Shown piece by piece: positions 1-5,538 of a stretch of DNA of 5,538 bases (its first letter is position 1; the number at the start of each line of letters is the position of its first letter). This stretch comes from Saprospiraceae bacterium. GTDB taxonomy: Bacteria > Bacteroidota > Bacteroidia > Chitinophagales > Saprospiraceae. Made by a program: the position numbers and the translations under genes. The notes under the pieces are model-generated. The model worked only from the letters and a program-made list of their open reading frames with translations. It ran no database searches and had not been told where the DNA came from. The stretch covers positions 1-5,538 of the forward strand of contig JAGQWV010000635.1 in assembly GCA_020437045.1 (NCBI GenBank). The letters run 5' to 3'.

Positions 1-1210
1 CATCCATGGAAATGAATTGAAAAAGTTGAGTGTTTGTTGCCCGGCGATCCATCCAGGGATCTTCAGAAATAGGATACATTTTTGGACCACTTACTGAGAC
101 CACATACACAGTGCCACTATTTTTATCATATAAATTAGTTCCCCCGGTAGTATTAGACACTTCTCCCCTGCCGTAGGCGTGATCGTGCCCCTGCAGTACC
201 AGATCCACTTTATACTTATCCAAAATAGGTTTGAAATCGGCTCTTAATTCAGCATTATCCCGCAAGGGCTTGGTCGAGAAAAAAGGATAGTGCAACGTCA
301 GGATAACCCATGGCGCGGTATTTTCAGCTAATACAGAATCCAGCCAAACTTTCTGCAGCTCCCGATACGTTGGAGATTCGTCGATCTGCTCAGCATCCAG
401 CGAAATCACTTTGACTAAAGGATAATCAACCACATAGCAGGTTTCTTCCAAACCTTTAGGTCCATTGCCGGGTAAATTAAATTGTGGTTTCCATTGCGGT
501 GACAATTCCTGCGTTTTACTGTACTCATGATTACCGGGTGTCATCATGCTAGGGACCATGGCATGAATAAAGCTTCCCGCATGAAACCATTCTGCCCATT
601 CCAAATCCCGGTCATGGCGATTGATCAGGTCTCCGGCATGTAACATAAAGTCTATTCGTGGAAAAGTACTATAAGCTTGACGGATAACTCTTGACCACAT
701 CGACTTGACATCATTCTGGGCATCACCAAAATAAATCAAGGAAAGGTGGTCCGGAGAGGGAGTCCGGATCTGAAACCATTCGCTCCAAATAGTATCAAAT
801 CCCACCTGATAGACATATTGCATTCCCGGGTTCAAATCATCAATAATCGCACTATGATAATTGGAAATTATTTCAGGTTCCGGTGCAAATTGATGCTGGA
901 AAAAAGATGTTTTTGCTTTGATAGTTCGAAAGTCCTCACGAAAAGTGGGTCCATGGGTAGCTACGGCAATTCTCACTTCACCCTGATGAACGGTAGTGTC
1001 GGTACGCCAGTTGACCGCGACACTGGTCAGCGGATCTTCAGTTAGATTCGCGATAATCTGATCAGGAATAGCTGAAGGCATCAACTCTCCATAGAGCGAA
1101 TAAAGGTTATGCGTGTGCTCGTGAGAAATCGTCGTTGTCACACAACCATTCCATAAAATCAAAAAAAAGCCAATGATCAGGAGATAGAATCCAAATTTAA
1201 TACGACTCAT
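1..1210 (-). CDS. Purple acid phosphatase-like metallophosphoesterase, probable lipoprotein (3' end outside window)
   Basis: Hydrolyses a phosphate ester with a two-metal centre, probably outside the cytoplasm. The frame is open from an ATG at 1210 to the window edge, giving 403 residues without a stop. Residues 5-22 are hydrophobic and followed by Cys23 (WNGC), a loose lipobox that suggests a lipoprotein. Residues about 47-152 resemble the fibronectin-like N-terminal domain of purple acid phosphatases. The catalytic domain then shows the family's five motif blocks in order: Asp163 in FGDAQ, Asp194 in AGDLINR, GNHE at 226-229, His307 in TLHYP, and GHDH at 341-344. The third residue after Asp194 is Asn197, where true purple enzymes have the metal-binding tyrosine, so a purple metal centre is unlikely. 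No Shine-Dalgarno sequence precedes the start. It is divergent from the sialidase-like gene, so a functional link to that locus is unproven. Family call is firm; substrate (phosphomonoester or diester) is unknown. Confidence 0.93.
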   Translation of the reverse strand, partial: MSRIKFGFYLLIIGFFLILWNGCVTTTISHEHTHNLYSLYGELMPSAIPDQIIANLTEDPLTSVAVNWRTDTTVHQGEVRIAVATHGPTFREDFRTIKAKTSFFQHQFAPEPEIISNYHSAIIDDLNPGMQYVYQVGFDTIWSEWFQIRTPSPDHLSLIYFGDAQNDVKSMWSRVIRQAYSTFPRIDFMLHAGDLINRHDRDLEWAEWFHAGSFIHAMVPSMMTPGNHEYSKTQELSPQWKPQFNLPGNGPKGLEETCYVVDYPLVKVISLDAEQIDESPTYRELQKVWLDSVLAENTAPWVILTLHYPFFSTKPLRDNAELRADFKPILDKYKVDLVLQGHDHAYGRGEVSNTTGGTNLYDKNSGTVYVVSVSGPKMYPISEDPWMDRRATNTQLFQFISMD

Positions 1211-1223
1211 TGTTTACGTTAAA

Positions 1224-1253
1224 ATATCAGAAGACTTTGCTAAGATATCAGTA
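1224..1253. repeat. Short direct repeat in the phosphatase leader
   Basis: ATATCAGAAG at 1224-1233 and ATATCAGTAG at 1245-1254 match at 9 of 10 bases and start 21 bases apart, about two helical turns. They sit 14 to 45 bases upstream of the phosphatase start. They could be paired binding sites for a regulator, or chance similarity in AT-rich DNA. Confidence 0.3.
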
Positions 1254-1481
1254 GGCGCGATGTCAAAAGCATTTTATTCTTGTTCTTTCTACAATCAGGA
1301 GTATGCGGGAATAATTTCCAATAATACAAGATTTTACTTTCATTTTCAAACCGATTTTCACCATCTAAATAAAAAAGTTCTTCATCTTAAATGTATTTTA
1401 ATATTGGATTGCTTTTGCTTTTGTGATGAGGTTTCTATCGCCTGGGTAGAGGTATTTATTTATGCAGATATGTAATTTAAT

Positions 1482-1514
1482 ATCGAATACATTTAACTTA
1501 AGAAAAGATTCGAT
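1482..1514. promoter_or_regulatory. Possible operator: inverted repeat upstream of the sialidase-like gene
   Basis: ATCGAAT at 1482-1488 and ATTCGAT at 1508-1514 are perfect reverse complements separated by 19 bases. The palindrome CTTAAG (1497-1502) lies close to the centre. The right arm ends 27 bases before the ATG at 1542, and the element covers the weak -7-like TACATTTA. Position and symmetry would suit a repressor site or a hairpin in the leader, but the arms are short and AT-rich, so chance is possible. Confidence 0.25.
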
Positions 1515-1541
1515 TTACAATACTAAAACTTGATAACCGGC

Positions 1542-2741
1542 ATGCGACGACTAAATAAAACAAGCATTATCTGGGTGTTCTACGTAAGTTTAAACACTTT
1601 ATCCATAGCATTTTTGCATGCCCAACCTGATCCGCCTATGGTCCGGCAGGAACTGATTTTTCCACTTCAGCAGCAACATACCCATGGCAGCTCTATTGTC
1701 GAGTTGCCGGATGGAGATTTACTTGCAGCCTGGTTTCAAGGGAGTGGTGAGCGCACTGCTGATGATGTTCGAATCATGGGTGCTCGTTTAAAAAAAGGGG
1801 CATCAAATTGGTCACCTGTTTTTGAAATGGCCGATACTCCTGATATCCCGGACTGTAATCCGGTATTATTTCTCAATCGAGAAAACAAATTATTTCTTAT
1901 TTGGATTGCCGTACAAGCCAATCGTTGGGAAAATTCAATCCTGCGTGTTCGCACTACCGAAAATTATTTACAAGGCAATGCTCCCATTTGGGAATGGCAG
2001 GATAATATTTTACTTAAGCCGGGAGATTCCTTTGCAGAGGAAGTAGCTGCAAAACTTGATCAATTGCCTGATCATGAAACGGGCTGGGCGGCTTATGCTC
2101 CACCTTATGATGAGCAAATCAAAGAAGCCAGTAAAAATCCAACCTACCGCAGTCTGGGATGGATGACCCGAATTCCTCCATTGACATTGGCGAACGGCAG
2201 AATCTTACTACCCCTTTACTCCGATGGACTTAATCTCTCCTTGGTCGCTATTTCCGATGATCAGGGCCAGACCTGGTACCCAAGTGAGCCAATCGTAGGT
2301 CGGGGACCCATTCAACCCTCTCTGATAGAAACCAAAGACGGCCAAATTGTCGCTTATATGCGTGATAGTGGAGATGCACCAAACCGGGTTCAAATCAGCC
2401 ACTCTTCCGACCAGGGAAAAACATGGATGCCGGCGATGAAATCCGAGATTCCCAATACGGCCAGTGTAGCATTATTAAAGCTGTCTGATGGCCGGTGGGT
2501 TTTTGTCGGCAATGTTTTGGAAGACGGTCGTTATCAATTAATGTTATGGGTATCCAATGATGAAGGACAATCCTGGTCAAAAAAATATTTATTGGAAAAT
2601 CACGCGAAAGGTGAAGGTGGCTATTCCTACCCCTGCATGATTCAAACTTCAGATAAAAATCTACATATCACCTATTCGTATCACCTTACCGGAAAGGAAA
2701 AATCCATAAAACACATTGAAATTAAGTCTTCCGATTTTTAA
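1542..2741 (+). CDS. Secreted sialidase-like (BNR_2-type) six-bladed beta-propeller protein
   Basis: Probable exported glycan-acting enzyme, 399 residues. I chose the ATG at 1542; an in-frame TTG at 1530 adds four residues but is a weaker start. Residues 1-27 form a signal peptide (MRR, then a hydrophobic stretch) with likely cleavage after LHA27. Three Asp boxes of sialidase type are visible: SDDQGQTW at 238-245, SSDQGKTW at 288-295 and SNDEGQSW at 338-345. Blocks typical of the sialidase-like BNR_2 family are present: THGSSIVELPDG near residue 47, E70 and DDVRI near 74, NPVLF at 106, TRIPP at 209, IQPS at 257, YMRDS at 272, IPNTAS at 303 and GGYSYP at 359. About 50 residues (157-207) with helical character look inserted between blades. 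The substrate cannot be read: many BNR_2 proteins are labelled sialidase without proof. It is first in a likely three-gene set with the deacetylase and membrane protein. No Shine-Dalgarno sequence is seen. Confidence 0.9.
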   Translation: MRRLNKTSIIWVFYVSLNTLSIAFLHAQPDPPMVRQELIFPLQQQHTHGSSIVELPDGDLLAAWFQGSGERTADDVRIMGARLKKGASNWSPVFEMADTPDIPDCNPVLFLNRENKLFLIWIAVQANRWENSILRVRTTENYLQGNAPIWEWQDNILLKPGDSFAEEVAAKLDQLPDHETGWAAYAPPYDEQIKEASKNPTYRSLGWMTRIPPLTLANGRILLPLYSDGLNLSLVAISDDQGQTWYPSEPIVGRGPIQPSLIETKDGQIVAYMRDSGDAPNRVQISHSSDQGKTWMPAMKSEIPNTASVALLKLSDGRWVFVGNVLEDGRYQLMLWVSNDEGQSWSKKYLLENHAKGEGGYSYPCMIQTSDKNLHITYSYHLTGKEKSIKHIEIKSSDF

Positions 2742-2839
2742 AAGAGAGCACTTATCAAAATACAATGCATTTTGAGTAAAAAAGCATAATTATAGGTCAC
2801 CCTCTCTTCCTATTTTGATGTCAACTATCTATAATTATC
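2742..2839 (+). promoter_or_regulatory. Structured leader upstream of the deacetylase gene
   Basis: This 98-base gap holds three perfect pairs of complementary segments. AAGAGAG (2742-2748) matches CTCTCTT (2802-2808). ATCAAAATA (2754-2762) matches TATTTTGAT (2811-2819). ATAATTATAG (2786-2795) matches CTATAATTAT (2829-2838). The order is A-B-C-A'-B'-C', so all three pairings cross. Segment B can instead pair locally with ATTTTGA at 2769-2775, with a 7-base loop. The C' arm ends one base before the GTG start, so C-C' pairing would cover the ribosome landing site. There is no long T tract after the local hairpin, so it is not a clear terminator. A regulatory role is inferred from the geometry only. 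Confidence 0.35.
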
Positions 2840-3859
2840 GTGAAATCTTTACAATGCCTGCTAATTAGGATTAAATCTTTTTGTTATCTCCTCTCACTGG
2901 CTACGCTTTTTATCATGTGTGGTCGCTTGGGCACGCCAGAAGAAAACCGGGATGATGCCAGTCATATTCAATGGTCGGAAAGGCTGGGTTATCCGTCGGA
3001 TCATATAGTGCTTATTCTACATGCCGATGACCTGGGAATGTGTGAGGAAGCAAATGCTTCAGGTATTCGCTATTTGGAGGGCGATTTTATTCAATCGGGG
3101 TCTGCCATGCCGCCTTGTCCAGCCTTTGATGAATTTATTCAATGGGCTAAAGCAAATCCCGCGGAAGATGTTGGTTTGCATCTCACCCTTACCAGCGAAT
3201 GGAAAACCTATCGCTGGAGTGCCCTCAGCCCCCGAGACCAGGTTCCAGGTTTAACAGATCCGGAAGGTAAAATGTGGCGCTCTGTTGAGGAAGTAGTACA
3301 ACATGCCGATGCTAAAGAAGTGAATATGGAAATTCGCACCCAGGTTGAAAAAGCGATTTCCATGGGATTCAGACCGAAGCATATCGATACCCACATGGGC
3401 ACATAATATGGAGATGCCTCTTACACGGAAGCCTATATTAAGGTGGCCACGGATTATCAAATACCGGCGATGGTAATCGATGTTAGTAATAAGATGGTGT
3501 TGGAGAAATTTAAAGCCCAGGGGTACCCCATTGATGACCGCATGATTGCCGCGATCGAGAATTATCCTTTGCCCAAGTTAGATTATTTTTATTCGGTACC
3601 AACGGGTAAGACATACGAAGAAAAGTGTGAAAACTTTTTCCACCTTCTCGATAACTGCCAGCCTGGATTGACGGAAATCATTTTCCATCCTTCCGAGCAA
3701 ACCGAAAATCTAAAATCCATCACCAATTCCTGGCAACAACGGGTCTGGGAAGCACAGATGTTTTCTGATCCCAAAATAATAGAAAGCCTGAAAGCGCGAA
3801 AAATCATTTTTACAAACTGGATAGAAATAATGGATCGGTTTAAAAAAATCAAAGAATAA
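2840..3859 (+). pseudogene. ChbG/HpnK (YdjC-type) carbohydrate deacetylase interrupted by an in-frame TAA
   Basis: YdjC-fold enzymes remove N-acetyl groups from sugars such as chitooligosaccharides or hopanoid-linked glucosamine using a metal. The frame runs 340 codons from a GTG at 2840 to TAA at 3857-3859, but codon 189 (3404-3406) is TAA. Both halves are in the same frame and neither shows other damage. Before the stop are a hydrophobic N-terminus ending at Cys27 (possible lipoprotein or signal), HADDLGM (Asp63, Asp64), GLHLTL (His114) and HIDTHMG (His181, Asp183, His185). After it are YGDASY, then FHPSE (His283). The 188-residue upstream product would lack the C-terminal half; a 138-residue piece could only start at GTG 3443 and would lack the active-site N-terminus. 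GTG is chosen as the start because an in-frame TGA lies at 2816-2818 and the next ATG would remove the signal segment. Recent nonsense mutation or sequencing error is likeliest. Confidence 0.88.
3404..3406 (+). other. In-frame TAA nonsense codon inside the deacetylase gene
   Basis: The codons read HMGT, TAA, YGDAS. Family members usually carry a hydrophobic residue such as Leu or Val at this spot (HMGTLYG-like), and TTA for Leu differs from TAA by one base. Recoding is unlikely, because known bacterial stop recoding for special amino acids uses TGA or TAG. Confidence 0.9.
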
Positions 3860-3862
3860 ATC

Positions 3863-5134
3863 ATGCAGCCTTCCTCAACACAAAGCAAGAACTTATTGGT
3901 AAATATACTTCTTGCCGGAATGACCCTTGGTACAGCCTGGGCAGTGCGTGGTCAGTTCGGCCATGAACAAGGCGCCGCATGGGCAGGTGCGCTGGGAGGC
4001 ATGGTCATTGTCATACTAGCTGGTAGAAAAGACTGGCACAAACGCTTCATCCAAAGTTCTCTCGCTGCAGCTATTGGCTGGGGTTTAGGCGGTATGATCA
4101 GTTATGGGGTTGTAGTTGGCTATGCACGAGCACTGGATTTTACCAATGTCTATTATGGTTTAGCCATGCTCTTTGTGATCGGTGGTTTGTATGGGTTTAT
4201 GGGCGGAGGTCTCTTTGCCCTCAGTCTTGAGAGCAGTGAACGTAAGGTAAATTGGGGCAAGGTAGTGGTCTCTATGTTAAGTGGAGGCATCATCGTTTAC
4301 TTCTTCATTATCGAACAATTGGGTTGGCACATGACACCGCCCAGGTCTGAGGCCTGGGCCGCATGTCTGGGTATGGTACTGGGATTAGGATGGTATTTTT
4401 ATGACGAAGACTTTGACCGGCCGTTACATGTTGCTCTTTATAGTTCTCTTGGAGGTGGTTTTGGGTTCGCTTTCGGTAATTTTCTGCAAGTGATTGGCCG
4501 GACTACAGAAATACACTTTAATTTCTGGAACGTCATGGAATATTCAATCGGATTTTTTGGTGGAATTGGGATGGCCTATGGAGTATTTACCGCTGCCTGG
4601 AAGACTAATACACAGGAAATAAAAGAACAAAAGACACTTTGGCCGGTAATTTTATTCCTTACGGTATTGATTCCATTTGTCGTTTGGTTTGAAAGCATGA
4701 CAACTGAACGTCTAACAGAAACCTATGATAAGCTCAATGCGACTCATGGTATTGCAGCATCGGTTCGCATGTTTGCGCTCCTCCTGATCGCCGGATTTGC
4801 AATGTATACATTACGTCTTAAAGATCTTTGGACTTCGCATAAGGTAAATCATCGATTTTTTTTAGGATTTTTCCTTATCTATATCCTTTATAGTTGGTTA
4901 ATCACCGGGGCATGGTACAGTGCATATCGGATTGAGCAATATTTATACATAATCAATTTTATAGTGATCGTCGTGGGGCTAAAGTTCGCTACTCCGGCTT
5001 TCAAAATTACCCTGCTGTCCCGGATTCAGTGGCTTTCTCTATTTCTTATTACGATCCTTTTTATTGCCGTTCTTGCTTGGGTCGCTCTTCATTCACATGG
5101 ACCCTGGCAAGGCTATCAGGAAAGATTTAAATGA
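3863..5134 (+). CDS. Multi-pass membrane protein of unrecognised family, possible transporter
   Basis: I do not recognise a named family. The 423-residue product has about 13 hydrophobic segments: roughly 11-28, 38-54, 65-88, 97-121, 133-153, 164-180, 191-212, 225-246, 259-276, 302-319, 332-354, 360-377 and 390-410. Segments 2-4 and 6-8 are rich in glycine (GWGLGG, GGLYGFMGGG, LGGGFGFAFG, GFFGGIG), which allows tight helix packing. A charged motif, RGQFGHEQGAAWAG, spans residues 29-42 at the end of the first helix. Residues 38-80 align without gaps to 163-205, sharing AWAxxLG, an Arg and a GxGxG stretch, which suggests an internal duplication. The only soluble loop of note is 278-300. The ATG at 3863 lies 3 bases after the deacetylase stop, so co-transcription and coupled translation are likely. 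By context it might carry a sugar or breakdown product, but no transport motif proves this. Confidence 0.85.
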   Translation: MQPSSTQSKNLLVNILLAGMTLGTAWAVRGQFGHEQGAAWAGALGGMVIVILAGRKDWHKRFIQSSLAAAIGWGLGGMISYGVVVGYARALDFTNVYYGLAMLFVIGGLYGFMGGGLFALSLESSERKVNWGKVVVSMLSGGIIVYFFIIEQLGWHMTPPRSEAWAACLGMVLGLGWYFYDEDFDRPLHVALYSSLGGGFGFAFGNFLQVIGRTTEIHFNFWNVMEYSIGFFGGIGMAYGVFTAAWKTNTQEIKEQKTLWPVILFLTVLIPFVVWFESMTTERLTETYDKLNATHGIAASVRMFALLLIAGFAMYTLRLKDLWTSHKVNHRFFLGFFLIYILYSWLITGAWYSAYRIEQYLYIINFIVIVVGLKFATPAFKITLLSRIQWLSLFLITILFIAVLAWVALHSHGPWQGYQERFK

Positions 5135-5210
5135 GTCAGGCTATCGGTGATAAATCTATTTCAAGGCGATGATGATTACAAACTATTCTAAGTAAGTTAA
5201 TATTCACTTC

Positions 5211-5222
5211 ACAATCGATTGT
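5211..5222. promoter_or_regulatory. Perfect 12-base palindrome ACAATCGATTGT
   Basis: The sequence equals its own reverse complement over 12 bases and stands in non-coding DNA 77 bases after the membrane protein gene. It has the form of a dimeric regulator site, but it is far (264 bases) from the next start and has no second copy in the window. Confidence 0.25.
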
Positions 5223-5419
5223 TTAAGGATGACAGGATCAAAATCCCTTAGGTTGATGAGTGAAAAAATAAGAGGAAATAAACAAAAAGCTGGAAGCACA
5301 CAAGGCGTAATAATCTTTAATTAGATTTAAAATTTGGAATACTATGAGATGAACCTAAACTCACTTCAAGAACGAATTTTAATCCCATAAAATAAAATTT
5401 CTAAGGCTATATACTGAGT

Positions 5420-5434
5420 CTACAGATACTGTAG
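5420..5434. promoter_or_regulatory. Possible operator: CTACAG-ATA-CTGTAG inverted repeat
   Basis: Perfect 6-base arms surround a 3-base centre, 52 bases upstream of the ATG at 5487. ATACTG occurs at 5411-5416 and again at 5426-5431, the second copy overlapping the right arm, 15 bases on. The position suits a control site for the downstream gene. A short RNA hairpin is the alternative; no T tract follows. Confidence 0.3.
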
Positions 5435-5486
5435 CGACAAGATCTTATTGCAAAAAATCTACTTAATTATTCATAAAGACAACATT

Positions 5487-5538
5487 ATGAGAAGGGAATT
5501 ATTTACCTATTCAACATTTATTGTCCTGACACTATCTA
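5487..5538 (+). CDS. Start of a probable exported protein, truncated at the window edge
   Basis: An ATG at 5487 opens a frame of 17 full codons to the edge, reading MRRELFTYSTFIVLTLS. Two arginines followed by a hydrophobic run are typical of the beginning of a signal peptide or membrane anchor. It is the first ATG after an in-frame TGA at 5415-5417. No Shine-Dalgarno sequence is visible, like the other genes here. The 352-base gap makes it a separate transcription unit from the membrane protein gene. Function cannot be judged from this stub, and a chance frame is possible. Confidence 0.5.
   Translation, partial: MRRELFTYSTFIVLTLS

Larger units (their letters stand above)
1211..1541. other. 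Divergent intergenic region, AT-rich, no convincing gene
   Basis: This gap separates the leftward phosphatase gene from the rightward sialidase-like gene, so it should hold promoters for both. I could not find a full Bacteroidota-type promoter (TTG, spacer, TAnnTTTG) on either strand; TACATTTA at 1488-1495 is the closest -7-like match on the plus strand but has no matching -33 element. Two ATATCAG copies lie near the phosphatase start, and a 7-base inverted repeat lies near the sialidase-like start; both are listed separately. A 71-codon open frame at 1260-1475 is rejected as a gene because its composition is rich in Phe and Cys and shows no domain or signal. Confidence 0.7.
5135..5486. other. 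AT-rich intergenic region with two short palindromes, no gene seen
   Basis: No coding region is supported here on either strand. A weak hairpin could form across the membrane protein's stop codon, AGATTTA (5123-5129) with TAAATCT (5151-5157), but it lacks a following T tract. Two symmetric sites, at 5211-5222 and 5420-5434, are listed separately. The promoter for the gene starting at 5487 should lie in the right part; I found no good TTG plus TAnnTTTG pair. Confidence 0.65.

Noticed and set aside
746..1045. 99-codon plus-strand open frame
   Set aside because: It lies opposite the phosphatase gene, whose minus-strand product carries all family motifs.
1260..1475. 71-codon open frame in the divergent gap
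   Set aside because: Composition is heavy in Phe and Cys, there is no domain, signal peptide or ribosome site, and it lies in AT-rich DNA expected to hold promoters.
1530..1541. TTG as the start of the sialidase-like gene
   Set aside because: The ATG at 1542 gives a cleaner signal peptide beginning MRR, and no ribosome site favours the TTG.
3404..3406. Programmed recoding of the TAA
   Set aside because: TAA is not used for selenocysteine or pyrrolysine, and no recoding structure is evident; mutation or error is simpler.
3443..3859. Independent small gene starting at GTG 3443
   Set aside because: It is in the same frame as the deacetylase and encodes its C-terminal part; it lacks the N-terminal metal motifs and a ribosome site.
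4855..4864. Run of T bases in the membrane protein gene as a slippage site
   Set aside because: The frame reads through into sensible membrane sequence and no alternative product is evident.
5110..5145. Direct repeat AGGCTATC at 5110-5117 and 5138-5145
   Set aside because: Only 8 bases, one copy inside the coding region; no sign of an attachment site or mobile element.
5123..5157. Hairpin over the membrane protein stop codon as a terminator
   Set aside because: The 7-base stem is AT-rich, the loop is 21 bases, and no T tract follows.

Overview
The window looks like a piece of a chromosome from a member of the Bacteroidota (or a close relative), probably free-living. The reasons are indirect: no start codon has a Shine-Dalgarno sequence, the gaps between genes are AT-rich while the genes are moderate in GC, and the exported or lipoprotein enzymes belong to families common in that phylum. 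Nothing here fixes the genus.

Layout. Positions 1-1210 on the minus strand carry most of a purple-acid-phosphatase-like metallophosphoesterase with a lipoprotein-type signal; its 3' end lies outside the window. A 331-base divergent gap (1211-1541) follows. Three genes then run rightward: a secreted sialidase-like six-bladed propeller protein (1542-2741), a ChbG/HpnK (YdjC-type) carbohydrate deacetylase broken by one in-frame TAA (2840-3859), and a large multi-pass membrane protein that starts 3 bases after the deacetylase stop (3863-5134). After a 352-base AT-rich gap (5135-5486), the first 17 codons of another probable exported protein begin at 5487 and run off the right edge.

How the genes may work together. 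The propeller protein would act on a glycan outside the cytoplasm, the deacetylase would remove N-acetyl groups from an amino sugar or oligosaccharide, and the membrane protein could move a substrate or product. This is an inference from gene order and family; no substrate can be read from the sequence. No SusC/SusD pair is visible in the window.

Most worth a second look: (1) the single nonsense codon in an otherwise undamaged deacetylase, placed just after its HxDxH metal motif; (2) the unrecognised membrane protein, whose first about 250 residues look like two copies of a four-helix unit offset by about 125 residues; (3) the 98-base leader of the deacetylase gene, which holds three perfect complementary segment pairs in crossing order, one ending one base before the GTG start.
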